DNA of 64,000 nt from a virus. Of the stretch, positions 38,433-46,796 are shown piece after piece. Below the pieces are notes generated by a model. The model was not told where the DNA came from, made no database searches, and saw only the letters and a program-made list of their open reading frames with translations. The translations under genes were made by a program, and so were the position numbers. The stretch lies in the IMG/VR virus record IMGVR_UViG_3300017917_002938, positions 99,544-163,543 of that record; one strand, given 5' to 3'. Position 1 is the stretch's first letter, and each line of letters begins with the position of its first letter.

Positions 38433-38709
38433 AAAATTTATCCTCGTCGTCTACATCATCAATAAATTCTCTTTGATCAAATCTTTTCTCCTGTATAGTT
38501 TTTTCTTTGAAAAACTTTCTCGGGTTACCACACAAATGACATTTAGGATCTCCACAATTGGTTGCATGCATTTTATGGACGCGATGTGGTTGTTTTGAAA
38601 CTTTTTCCGATAAAAAGTATTTACCTGCGATCTTAATTTGTTTTTTTATTTTCACCGACTTCTGGTGAATTCTCTCGCTGTGTTTTAGTTTGTCTAATTC
38701 GTTCGACAT
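38350..38709 (-). CDS. Conserved phage protein with CxxC motif (119 aa)
   Basis: A basic 119-residue protein with HRVHKMHATNCGDPKCHLCGNPRKFF near residues 42-67, a block recurring in phage hypothetical proteins and likely binding zinc by three Cys and His. It overlaps the next gene by 83 bases. Confidence 0.66.
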   Translation of the reverse strand: MSNELDKLKHSERIHQKSVKIKKQIKIAGKYFLSEKVSKQPHRVHKMHATNCGDPKCHLCGNPRKFFKEKTIQEKRFDQREFIDDVDDEDKFYEYISEQDRQGILGAVYEQKYREGRIL

Positions 38710-38863
38710 TAGCTCTCCTACACTCTTCTTTTACTTGTACAGGATAGTCCGGGCTCATTTCAACCAGACTACAATTGTAGTATCTTCCTTGGGGCTGATT
38801 TTCTCCTATTAAAAATGATAACCCTAGTAAGGTGATTAGAAGTATAGGAAGAGCTAACTTCAT
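38633..38863 (-). CDS. Small secreted or membrane-anchored protein (76 aa)
   Basis: A hydrophobic N-terminal segment (residues 2-19) resembles a signal peptide or anchor. The remaining 55 residues are charged with two Cys. No lipobox. Overlaps its downstream neighbour by 77 bases, so start or reading of one of them may be less certain. Confidence 0.55.
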   Translation of the reverse strand: MKLALPILLITLLGLSFLIGENQPQGRYYNCSLVEMSPDYPVQVKEECRRANVERIRQTKTQRENSPEVGENKKTN

Positions 38864-39147
38864 GTTAACATCCTTACTAGACCTATAGTATCTATCGTAG
38901 TTAGCAAGATGTAGTTAGCAAGCATCCCAAAAGATTTCCTACTATAAGCAGCCCAAGCATAGATAGCGCAGCCAGCAATCCACACAGGATAAAGAGCCAA
39001 GAGGGGAGGGTTTGGTACGGTAAGTGCCATTGTAATGCTACACCCAATACTAATAGCCCAAGCAAGAAGCTCGGCAACAAAGCGAGTAGGATGAGAGTTC
39101 CAGTCATCTTTTATCCATTTAAAGGTGTTAAGTAATATATCGTTCAT
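38860..39147 (-). CDS. Multi-pass membrane protein (95 aa)
   Basis: Three hydrophobic segments (residues about 22-40, 46-68 and 75-95). It directly follows a stem-loop that covers the region just before its ATG, so its translation may be controlled. No recognised family. Confidence 0.65.
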   Translation of the reverse strand: MNDILLNTFKWIKDDWNSHPTRFVAELLAWAISIGCSITMALTVPNPPLLALYPVWIAGCAIYAWAAYSRKSFGMLANYILLTTIDTIGLVRMLT

Positions 39148-39401
39148 ACTTTCTTGCCTTCACCGGCAAGAAAGTAGTTAGTTACTTTTGACATCATCGT
39201 TGCTTTGGAATTAACCTGCTTAATAAGATTGGTAAATTTAAGTTTGGTTTCAGCTTTACCTGTCGATTCTTCGATTGTTTGAATACACAATAGACGAAAA
39301 TCTTCTGCCGGCATACTGGTGAAGCTTTCAAAGATATATTTCATTCTTTCTTCACCAATACCGTCATGTTTTACGCGTACGCGAGAACTATTTTGAGTCA
39401 T
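39144..39401 (-). CDS. Hypothetical protein (85 aa)
   Basis: An 85-residue basic helical protein (RMKYIFESFTSMPAEDFR near the start). The ATG at 39401 follows AAAGG; a longer frame would begin inside the promoter at 39433-39461. The end of the gene forms the 11-pair hairpin described separately. Confidence 0.65.
   Translation of the reverse strand: MTQNSSRVRVKHDGIGEERMKYIFESFTSMPAEDFRLLCIQTIEESTGKAETKLKFTNLIKQVNSKATMMSKVTNYFLAGEGKKV
39148..39175 (-). promoter_or_regulatory. Stem-loop covering the ribosome binding site of the gene at 38860-39147
   Basis: Minus strand ACTTTCTTGCC pairs with GGCAAGAAAGT, 11 perfect pairs with a six-base loop GGTGAA. The 3' arm ends at the base before the ATG at 39147 and the Shine-Dalgarno GAAGG lies in the loop and arm. 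Confidence 0.65.
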
Positions 39402-39432
39402 AATACCTTTCGTTATAGATGATCTTATTTTC

Positions 39433-39461
39433 ATTATAACTGAAGGTGGAATTAAAATCAA
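39433..39461 (-). promoter_or_regulatory. Early sigma70-type promoter
   Basis: Minus strand TTGATT, 17 bp, TATAAT with a TTAATTC spacer start. It would drive the 85-aa gene and the deazaguanine genes after it. Confidence 0.85.
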
Positions 39462-39464
39462 GAG

Positions 39465-40163
39465 TTATTTACAAGCATATTGTTGTTGTAGCATAATATT
39501 GTCAAAGAACTCTTTCTTAGCTGCACTATCGGTCTGAAACAATCCATGTAATACTGTCGTCTGCGTTAGTGAACTATGAGCCATAATTCCTCTATTCTCG
39601 CAACAACCATGCGTGGCTTGAACGTATACAGCTACGTCATCACTATCTGTTGCCTTCATGATTTCTCGCGCAATGTCGTTACAAAGTTCTTCTTGCAACG
39701 TTCCTCGTCTTGCGCACCATTGGGCGATCCGAGTATACTTTGATAAACCAATAAGTTTATTAGCTGCGATAATTCCGATATACGCCACACCAACAACAGG
39801 TTGGTGATGGTGAGAACACATACTACGAAGCTCAGAACGCACAACCAACATACCCTCATATCGATCTTCTGAATCATTTGGAAAAGCCGTTGCATCGGGG
39901 GCGTGTTCATATCTGCCTGCCATTATTTCGTTATAGTACATTTTAGCCAAACGACGAGCTGTACCTTTAGAGTTAGGATCATTTTCACGGTCAATTAATA
40001 AACGATCAAGAACCGTTTCAAATGCTTCAGTTGCTTCTTCAATTAGTTGTTCTTTCATTCTATCATCTAGAATATATTCACTAATATTATCACCAGCCCA
40101 GAAGCGCTTGCCGTCGCGCTTCATATTTTCTCTAATTACTTGACTTAGATTCTTTTCTGACAT
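39465..40163 (-). CDS. folE: FolE, GTP cyclohydrolase I
   Basis: A 232-residue enzyme with the zinc and catalytic residues in MCSHHHQPVVG (near residues 115-125) and VYVQATHGCCENRG (near 184-197). It makes dihydroneopterin triphosphate, first intermediate of preQ0. The ATG at 40163 lies just after the queD stop. Confidence 0.95.
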   Translation of the reverse strand: MSEKNLSQVIRENMKRDGKRFWAGDNISEYILDDRMKEQLIEEATEAFETVLDRLLIDRENDPNSKGTARRLAKMYYNEIMAGRYEHAPDATAFPNDSEDRYEGMLVVRSELRSMCSHHHQPVVGVAYIGIIAANKLIGLSKYTRIAQWCARRGTLQEELCNDIAREIMKATDSDDVAVYVQATHGCCENRGIMAHSSLTQTTVLHGLFQTDSAAKKEFFDNIMLQQQYACK

Positions 40164-40165
40164 TA

Positions 40166-40666
40166 TCACTCCGCAAATAAATCTTCATTCCACTCACGAT
40201 GACCTTCTCTATAAGCCATATTAGATTGTGTCTCTCTTACCTCTACTCTGAAGCACCATAGACGTTCGGCTTCCCCTGGACCCCAGAAGTCAGGAATATA
40301 AACACCGTTAACATACTTGTATAGTTGATCGGCTAGTCCCTCACATCCTAGTTTAGGTAAAATGGTTAACTTAGCCATTTTACGTCGCTCAAGCTCTTTA
40401 TACATCTCTAGTTCAGGATCATCTTGTGCAACTAGCAATGTATGATCAAATTGACTTTCCAGTACACCCTTAAGCTCTTTAAGACCACCGTAGTCTGCCA
40501 CCCAGTTACGAGCATCCAGTGTATCGGTACCAAAATAAAACTTCATACTGAAAGAGTATCCATGAATTAAATTACAATGAGAGTCGGCTCTCCATTGACG
40601 GTATGCGCATGGAAATGCATCATGATATTCTTTTGTGCTAACGTATTTGTAAGTAATAGGTGTCAT
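40166..40666 (-). CDS. queD: QueD-like 6-carboxytetrahydropterin synthase
   Basis: A 166-residue member of the 6-pyruvoyltetrahydropterin synthase family, phage type: FPCAYRQWRADSHCNLIHGYSF near residues 16-37 with Cys and His for zinc and catalysis, and FDHTLL near 87-92. The first His of the usual bacterial A-A-H-R motif is replaced by Tyr-Arg, as in other phage homologues I recall. Second step of the preQ0 route. Confidence 0.88.
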   Translation of the reverse strand: MTPITYKYVSTKEYHDAFPCAYRQWRADSHCNLIHGYSFSMKFYFGTDTLDARNWVADYGGLKELKGVLESQFDHTLLVAQDDPELEMYKELERRKMAKLTILPKLGCEGLADQLYKYVNGVYIPDFWGPGEAERLWCFRVEVRETQSNMAYREGHREWNEDLFAE

Positions 40667-41097
40667 ATTTTCTCCCACCAAAAGTCAATCCAATTAGGAA
40701 TGAAATTTCTGTCAATCCTCCACCCGTGATAGGTGGGCGTGATAAGTTGCTGATCGGAATTGTATATCAGTGTAGCGGTGTCCATCTTACCATACGCTTC
40801 CATAATTTCTACCATGGTCTGGCCAGAGTCAATAATATCATCCACCAGTAATGTATCAGCATCAAGCTCAGCTGAAGCATCAAACATAACTGGTCTATCT
40901 TTTGACCACTCTAAACAATAAAACGGTAGTTTGATATGGTGGCTGATAATTACTGCGGGTATAACTCCACCCCTTGCAATACCTACTACCTTATTATACT
41001 TTCTATCAGACTCTCTTATTTCTTTAATCATTTTCTGTAGGTGAGATCTCATTACTGTCTCACCATAGTACAGAGCATTGCTCTTTTCGTCTATCAT
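40663..41097 (-). CDS. Phosphoribosyltransferase (type I)
   Basis: A 144-residue PRTase with IARGGVIPAV near residues 40-49 and the PRPP motif LLVDDIIDSGQT near 83-94. This family includes xanthine-guanine and hypoxanthine PRTases. In the deazaguanine operon it may salvage bases or recycle guanine released by DpdA, which is inference. ATG at 41097 forms TAATG with the queE stop. Confidence 0.85.
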   Translation of the reverse strand: MIDEKSNALYYGETVMRSHLQKMIKEIRESDRKYNKVVGIARGGVIPAVIISHHIKLPFYCLEWSKDRPVMFDASAELDADTLLVDDIIDSGQTMVEIMEAYGKMDTATLIYNSDQQLITPTYHGWRIDRNFIPNWIDFWWEKI

Positions 41098-41945
41098 TAA
41101 GTTCCCCACTCATTTTTAAAGAGAGGTACTTGTAATCTGTCAGAGTAGCGGTAACCTCTCTTCATCGCTAACTCTGCTACACGTCTGTTATTCAGAACAT
41201 AAACGGATTCTACTCCTCCTACCGGCATTAAATAAACCGGACCTCTGAACCCTGCTTGTCTATATTCACTTACTGCTCTATCAGCCTCTTCAGCATCCTC
41301 TTCCGTAGCTACAACGAACTTAAGGTATGCATATCCGTACCATTCGTACATAGCCACAATATCGGGACAAATAGCATCTTCCCATTTTTCTCCTGATACG
41401 GATAGTTTAGGAGAGATAGAAAACGTAAGTTGGTCTCGTCTCTTTTTTGTCCAGTTATCGTTAAGATACTTTCTAAATTCGTTAGAAAGATCTTGCGTAC
41501 CGTTCGTTTCAAAGGTTAGTTCTTTAAGTTGAACCATCTTAGGGTGATTGAGCAGATCTGGATATGATCGCTGCCATCCTAGTAAAGGTTCACCTCCAGT
41601 AATTACCAGATGTTCGTCTTTCCATTCCTTGTACGGAAGGATATCCATAATTGAATCGGCCAGACCATCAGTAGATACCACAGGGCTAAGATGCTTAAAA
41701 CGAACATCCCAGCTAGCATAGCTGTCACAGCCCGTGCTAACCAAAGGAAGTGCTTTGTAGTCTGAATAATCTTGAGGGTTAATTTTGAGGTGCTCATCAC
41801 TTTTTTGTCCTTTAGGCATTCCAAAACCTGAGCAAGTGAAGTTACATCCGAATGTTCTTAAAAAGACGGATGGGACACCCATGTAGCGTCCTTCACCTTG
41901 AATGGAGTAGAATAACTCCGCGACTTTAATTTTCGACAATTTCAT
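41097..41945 (-). CDS. queE: QueE, 7-carboxy-7-deazaguanine synthase (radical SAM)
   Basis: A 282-residue radical SAM enzyme: ELFYSIQGEGRYMG start, then CNFTC near residues 34-38, while the third cluster Cys seems to be in STGCDSYASWD about 34 residues later. GGEPLLGW near 121 binds SAM. It makes the 7-deazaguanine ring. The unusual spacing (C-x3-C-x34-C) with an inserted loop seems to be a phage form. Confidence 0.92.
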   Translation of the reverse strand: MKLSKIKVAELFYSIQGEGRYMGVPSVFLRTFGCNFTCSGFGMPKGQKSDEHLKINPQDYSDYKALPLVSTGCDSYASWDVRFKHLSPVVSTDGLADSIMDILPYKEWKDEHLVITGGEPLLGWQRSYPDLLNHPKMVQLKELTFETNGTQDLSNEFRKYLNDNWTKKRRDQLTFSISPKLSVSGEKWEDAICPDIVAMYEWYGYAYLKFVVATEEDAEEADRAVSEYRQAGFRGPVYLMPVGGVESVYVLNNRRVAELAMKRGYRYSDRLQVPLFKNEWGT

Positions 41946-42507
41946 CTCCTAGTTTACGTGGAAGGGCACGTGATAGTTTATATAGCTCGTCAACAGTTCC
42001 TTCAAGGGTTCTTTTCAGCTTCCTGTTACGATTTTTTTCTTGACGAGCGGCGCGTTCATAGTGAATTCTATTAGCTCTTGTAGTATAATCTACTCCGTTT
42101 AAATGATCCAGTTCGTGCTGAATACAACGTGCAGTCATACCAATAAATTTCTCAGTAACCGTTTCACCTGTGTGCTTTGTATAACGAATCCTGATGAATG
42201 CTGGACGTTTAATTTTTACAAAAAAGTTTGGGCGAGACAGACAACCTTCTTCCAGTAGCACCGTTTCAGTTGATGTGTCCACAATTCTAGGATTGAACAA
42301 TACCAAAGGCTGTTCTGAATAGAGAGCGAAGACACTATAAGGCAAGCCTACTTGGTTGGCTGCCAGCCCAATTCCTTTATACTTAATCATAGTCTCAATT
42401 AAATCATTCGCTAGTTCAGCGGGATTCATTGGAGGATCTTGAAAGTCAAATTTTTGTGTAGGAGTGTTCAGAATAGGAGCTGAACAACTTAATATATCAC
42501 GAATCAT
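41926..42507 (-). CDS. def: Peptide deformylase
   Basis: A 193-residue metallohydrolase with all three motifs: GIGLAANQVG near 45-54, EEGCLSRP near 91-98 and QHELDHLNG near 134-142. It removes formyl from the N-terminal Met of new proteins. Known in several aquatic phages. Here it stands directly next to the deazaguanine genes and a formyltransferase. Overlaps queE by 20 bases. Confidence 0.94.
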   Translation of the reverse strand: MIRDILSCSAPILNTPTQKFDFQDPPMNPAELANDLIETMIKYKGIGLAANQVGLPYSVFALYSEQPLVLFNPRIVDTSTETVLLEEGCLSRPNFFVKIKRPAFIRIRYTKHTGETVTEKFIGMTARCIQHELDHLNGVDYTTRANRIHYERAARQEKNRNRKLKRTLEGTVDELYKLSRALPRKLGDEIVEN

Positions 42508-44219
42508 TGTGCTATCCTCGAAAAGTTTTTATGTTTCTCAAACTTAATCACGCTATTGAACTTATCAAATAGTTGATCGCCTTTATGGCTGATAATAAAA
42601 ATATTTGTATCTCCGGTGATGCTATTAATAATTTTTAGAAACTCATCTGTACCAGAGTTATCTAAAGAACTATCAAACACCTCATCCATTATTAGAAGAT
42701 TAGTTGAAGCAGAATTGCGCAACTTAGCCACAGCTCTCCAGGTAAATAGTAGAGCCAAGTCAATTCGCATTTTTTCGCCTTCTGAAAAGCTTTCGTAACT
42801 AAATTCATCTCTAAACCTCGACTTTATTTTTTCTTCAAAATTTTCATTCAGTTCAAAGTTAACAAAGAAGTCCATAGACGCTAGGTACTTGTTTATCAAC
42901 TTATTCATGATCGGGATATACTGCTTTATAATTTTAGTCTTTATTCCTGAATCTTTCAACAGCAATTGTGCCACATCTAATACTGTCTTATCCGTTGTTA
43001 AAGTTTCCTTTAATTCGATATGTTGTTTTAAAGATGTCTTTAAGTCTTTCAGTTCAGCTGAATTATCTTCACTTCCTGTAGACTCTACTTTGAGTTCATC
43101 AATTTCTTTCTGTAGATCACTAATAAAATTATTCCAGGTAGTGACTTGCACATTATAGTTACTGATGCTAGTGTTCAGTCTATTAATTTCCATAAGAGCG
43201 TTATTAATATCTGTCAAACGGGAATTAAGATTATTATATTCTTCTTGCAGCTTATTTTTTCCACTCTCAATCTCTGCCACTTGAGAATTATTTCGTTGTA
43301 TAATTTCATCTTTGTGATCATGTTCAATGCCTTGACGACAGGTAGGACAATCATCATGATCTGTAAAGAATGTAATGTCTTTTTGAAGCTTACTAAGTCT
43401 TTGATCGATTTGAGCACTAAGGGTATCAAGCTGCTTGATTTTTGTCTTGACCTTCTCATGATCAGAGATACTATCAACTGCTCCTTGAAGTGTAGTTTGT
43501 ACTTGAGAGATCGAATTTCTCGCCTCTTGAATTGATTGCTGGTACTCTGCAATCTTTGTGTTCTTTTGCTGTATGATATCGTTAGTATTAGCTTTTAATG
43601 TATCAAGATGCTTTTTCAGCATCTCAATTTTTTCTGCTGAGAGCTTAATATTAAAGTCACAATCACTTATTTTAGTCTTGTTATCTGATACTTTATCTTT
43701 TAACAAGGTATTCATTGTAGAGAAGATCTGAATATCTAAAAGATCCTCAATCACCTCACGTCTATGGGAGGCAGGTAGTTGCATGAAGGGTACAAACGAT
43801 GCACTACCCAATACTACAATTTGACTGAACGACTTATGATTAAGTTTGAGAATAGATCTCTCAAACATTTCTTGATATTCTTTTGACTCTGCATCTTGAT
43901 TGAGTAGATTGCCGTCTTGATGTATTTCAAACAAGTTAGGCTTAATTCCTCTTTTAACCGTATAGTTACGCTTACCTATAGTAAACTCAAGATGTACTTC
44001 TAGACCTTTTTGATTGATAGCATTAATGAGTTGGGGCTTGTTAATTTTTCTAAACGGCTTGCCGTATAATGCAAACGACAGAGCGTCGAGAATGGTAGAC
44101 TTTCCTGCACCATTCTCCCCCACAATAAGGGTAGATTTTGACTTAGTAAAATCTATCTCTGTAAATGCATTACCGGTAGATAGAAAGTTTTTCCATTTAA
44201 TATTTCTAAAATAAATCAT
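42504..44219 (-). CDS. 46: Recombination endonuclease subunit gp46 (Rad50-like)
   Basis: A 571-residue SMC/Rad50-type ATPase. Walker A GENGAGKST is near residues 34-42; a long coiled coil holds the zinc-hook CPTC near 293; the signature YESFSEGEKMR near 481 and Walker B LLIMDEVFD near 509-517 close the ATPase. With gp47 it resects double-strand breaks. Coupled to gene 47 through the small gene between. Confidence 0.95.
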   Translation of the reverse strand: MIYFRNIKWKNFLSTGNAFTEIDFTKSKSTLIVGENGAGKSTILDALSFALYGKPFRKINKPQLINAINQKGLEVHLEFTIGKRNYTVKRGIKPNLFEIHQDGNLLNQDAESKEYQEMFERSILKLNHKSFSQIVVLGSASFVPFMQLPASHRREVIEDLLDIQIFSTMNTLLKDKVSDNKTKISDCDFNIKLSAEKIEMLKKHLDTLKANTNDIIQQKNTKIAEYQQSIQEARNSISQVQTTLQGAVDSISDHEKVKTKIKQLDTLSAQIDQRLSKLQKDITFFTDHDDCPTCRQGIEHDHKDEIIQRNNSQVAEIESGKNKLQEEYNNLNSRLTDINNALMEINRLNTSISNYNVQVTTWNNFISDLQKEIDELKVESTGSEDNSAELKDLKTSLKQHIELKETLTTDKTVLDVAQLLLKDSGIKTKIIKQYIPIMNKLINKYLASMDFFVNFELNENFEEKIKSRFRDEFSYESFSEGEKMRIDLALLFTWRAVAKLRNSASTNLLIMDEVFDSSLDNSGTDEFLKIINSITGDTNIFIISHKGDQLFDKFNSVIKFEKHKNFSRIAQ

Positions 44220-44701
44220 TGACTAAACCAGGTAGGTGTAGGTCTGTTGGTCCAACGAGCAAAGTGAGCTTTAGCGCCTTTGTAGTAGTTTTTATACGAC
44301 TGAATTGCTGATGTTACTTTATATTCATCAGGCATAGCGGGAGGAGGCTCGTTGAATACGATAGACTTACCAATATTAACAGGGGGTTGTTTGAGAATGT
44401 CAAGTAAACCTTCTCTCTCTATTTTATGTACTTTACCATAACGATGAGTGTACTCCTTACACAAAGCGTGAAGTAGAGACCAAAGCCAGTCATAGTGAGC
44501 AGAACATTTACGAACCCATACAGCGGATGGGTGGTTTTTATGAGTTAGTTTATAGATTGGGATGATGACTTGTTCACCGTCAATCATATGGTGGGCGTTA
44601 GAAAGTAGTTGAGCGGTTTCTAATACCATTTTAACAACATGCTTGTCACAGTGCTGTTTAGCACACTCAACCGGATCATGATCTAAGTAAAATATATTCA
44701 C
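44216..44701 (-). CDS. Conserved phage protein, GTG start (161 aa)
   Basis: A 161-residue protein with an N-terminal YLDHDPVECAKQHCDKHVVKM helix and an HPSAVWVR block, resembling a family annotated in phages as pyrimidine-dimer-glycosylase-like, though evidence for activity is lacking. It lies between 46 and 47. GGAG precedes the GTG by five bases. Confidence 0.72.
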   Translation of the reverse strand: MNIFYLDHDPVECAKQHCDKHVVKMVLETAQLLSNAHHMIDGEQVIIPIYKLTHKNHPSAVWVRKCSAHYDWLWSLLHALCKEYTHRYGKVHKIEREGLLDILKQPPVNIGKSIVFNEPPPAMPDEYKVTSAIQSYKNYYKGAKAHFARWTNRPTPTWFSQ

Positions 44702-44703
44702 GC

Positions 44704-45762
44704 TTACTCCAATGATAATGCCTCATTATACAGGCTTCGCAATAAATTTTCAAGCTTCTGTTTGTCTGTTTTAATTTCTAGTTGATCGACATACTTGTTA
44801 AGTATGGTGAGCGTATCTTCTGCTTCGTTTATAATGTCATCATCTTCTTCCAGATTGAGATTAAGATGATCTTCTACTACCTGTAAATCGACGATGCCTG
44901 CCTTTTCGAGTTTATCGATATACAGATCAAACCATGTAGGGTTGGTTTTATTAGTAACAATAACCTTCACGATAGAGTCTTTATATTGACTGAAGTCTTG
45001 CGTAATTATTTCAGTCATAGTTTTGTTCATGTCATCATACCATACCTTATGAAACATTTTATACGGGTTAGGAATAAATTCTAACTCCCTGGTAGTGGTG
45101 TCTAGGATATGAAATCCTCTATCATCACTCCAATCGGACCAAGTCATCTCATATGGGGTACCGACATAATGTATATTACGTCTGGATGATTTGTGATGAA
45201 AGTGACCAGATATGACAAGATCAAACTTATCAAACACAGAAGGATCAAGTCCCTCATCATTCATTGCTCCTTTATACATTTCAAACCCTTGTATCTCAAA
45301 GTGACCACATACAATCTGTGATCTGGACATTTCCATAGCTTTAAGTACGTCTAGTTGATTTTCTGGGCATATCCAGGGCACCATCAGTACAGACGTACCT
45401 CCGAAAGAGGTTTCGTAAGGCTGATGTACTTGATTGATGTTTGAATATTGATTAAGCAGAAGGCCAATAGAGTTAACCTCATTGGTATTTTTATAGTATG
45501 TGTCGTGATTACCAACCAACAACCACGACCTATGATTTTCATCGAGTTTACTAAAGAAGTATTGACGAGCCAGGCTTAAGGTTTGAAAATTAATAAATTT
45601 TCTTCTATCAAATACATCTCCTAACTGAATGACATATTCGATATCGTTTTCTTCCAGATATGGAAAGAATACTTCGTTATAAAACTTACTAAAGTATTTG
45701 TGAAAGGATGGGTTGTCACCCCTCGCACCAAAATGCGTGTCACCAAGAATCGCAACCTTCAT
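44704..45762 (-). CDS. 47: Recombination endonuclease subunit gp47 (Mre11-like)
   Basis: A 352-residue calcineurin-like nuclease with all metal motifs: GDTHFG near 7-12, LGDVFDRR near 47-54, GNHDTYY near 85-91, GHFEIQG near 155 and SGHFHHK near 191-197. Partner of gp46. Confidence 0.95.
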   Translation of the reverse strand: MKVAILGDTHFGARGDNPSFHKYFSKFYNEVFFPYLEENDIEYVIQLGDVFDRRKFINFQTLSLARQYFFSKLDENHRSWLLVGNHDTYYKNTNEVNSIGLLLNQYSNINQVHQPYETSFGGTSVLMVPWICPENQLDVLKAMEMSRSQIVCGHFEIQGFEMYKGAMNDEGLDPSVFDKFDLVISGHFHHKSSRRNIHYVGTPYEMTWSDWSDDRGFHILDTTTRELEFIPNPYKMFHKVWYDDMNKTMTEIITQDFSQYKDSIVKVIVTNKTNPTWFDLYIDKLEKAGIVDLQVVEDHLNLNLEEDDDIINEAEDTLTILNKYVDQLEIKTDKQKLENLLRSLYNEALSLE

Positions 45763-45764
45763 AA

Positions 45765-46337
45765 TTATTCGCTTTCTTCGTCTTCGGTTTCTACTTGTTC
45801 TTCGTCAATAAACTTTTCAATACCTTTTTTACGCTTAACTCTTTTCTTATCGAGACTATCTTCAAAATTTCTAATAAAGTCAGAAACATTCTCGTTATCA
45901 AAGTCGATGTATGCAGGCTGAAAGTCACCTTCTTCAAACTCTCCTTGCTCTACCAGCGTATTCATTATCATACTATGCTCAACCGTTTTATGTTTGATGT
46001 ATAGCTGCTTTCTTTCTTTTTGAATTCGTCTTAAAAAAGCAAAGTAAATAATCTGAGTAAAATATGCGAAAGGATTATCTGATTTATCAGGATCGAAGTT
46101 ATCAATATAACAAATACAGTTCTCAATACCGTCCGAAATCATTTCCTCTCTATACGAGTAGTTAATAAAATTAGGCTTATGTGATAATCGATTGGCAATC
46201 ATCAACATACACTCACCAAGATAACGAGGTATTTGAGGCTTTTGAGTTTTATTTTTCTTTGATTCGTTGACAGCTTCTCTGTACTTTTTTATCTCTTCGT
46301 ACATCTTCTTATTGTCAACGTAATGGTTAGTAGACAT
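45765..46337 (-). CDS. 55: Late sigma factor gp55
   Basis: A 190-residue sigma-family protein. The middle region DGIENCICYIDNFDPDKSDNP...AYFTQIIYFAFLRRIQKERKQ corresponds to sigma region 2 in gp55. It redirects host RNA polymerase to TATAAATA promoters, several of which I find before virion genes in this window. It has an early-type promoter (46369-46397). Confidence 0.92.
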   Translation of the reverse strand: MSTNHYVDNKKMYEEIKKYREAVNESKKNKTQKPQIPRYLGECMLMIANRLSHKPNFINYSYREEMISDGIENCICYIDNFDPDKSDNPFAYFTQIIYFAFLRRIQKERKQLYIKHKTVEHSMIMNTLVEQGEFEEGDFQPAYIDFDNENVSDFIRNFEDSLDKKRVKRKKGIEKFIDEEQVETEDEESE

Positions 46338-46368
46338 TATTATTTAATCCTTATTATGCAACAAAGTT

Positions 46369-46397
46369 ATTATAAACCTTTGTCTTATCAAAATCCA
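46369..46397 (-). promoter_or_regulatory. Early-type promoter before gene 55
   Basis: Minus strand TGGATT, 17 bp, TATAAT. The spacer does not share TAATTTC. Close to the gp55 start, allowing late sigma production early. Confidence 0.75.
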
Positions 46398-46400
46398 CAT

Positions 46401-46796
46401 TCAGTTGATGGTATGCTTACCCTTCATTCTTTCTAACATGGCTACAGCTACTTCAAGTTCCTCTTCGGAAGGTTCTTCTTCTTTTGACGCAGCAATCAAT
46501 TCATTCTCAATCATCTTGTCTACGTGATATTCGATTTGTCTTAGAGCATTGTTGTAGTAGTTGGTCATACCGTCTTTAGGTTTAACTACTGCAACTACAT
46601 GCTCTCTTTTAAACTCAATTTCTTTTGATTCAGCAAAAGGAATGTATCTTTGTATTGACACTGCAGGAGGATGTCCTGATGCTTTGATGTAGTAATTAAG
46701 TTGTAGAGGGTTGCTTACCAGTATATGACTGTTACTATCTTGCTTGATTGTTCCTACAACCTCGGTACCATTAGTTAATTTTATTAAAGATACCAT
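46401..46796 (-). CDS. Sm-like/LSm-fold hypothetical protein (131 aa)
   Basis: Residues 1-85 align by strand pattern with the 96-aa protein at 27748-28038 (KLTNGTEVVG start; PFAESKEIEF; V-A-V-VKPK end). The C-terminal tail is acidic and different (residues about 95-131). A nucleic-acid-binding Sm-like role is possible. Confidence 0.68.
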   Translation of the reverse strand: MVSLIKLTNGTEVVGTIKQDSNSHILVSNPLQLNYYIKASGHPPAVSIQRYIPFAESKEIEFKREHVVAVVKPKDGMTNYYNNALRQIEYHVDKMIENELIAASKEEEPSEEELEVAVAMLERMKGKHTIN

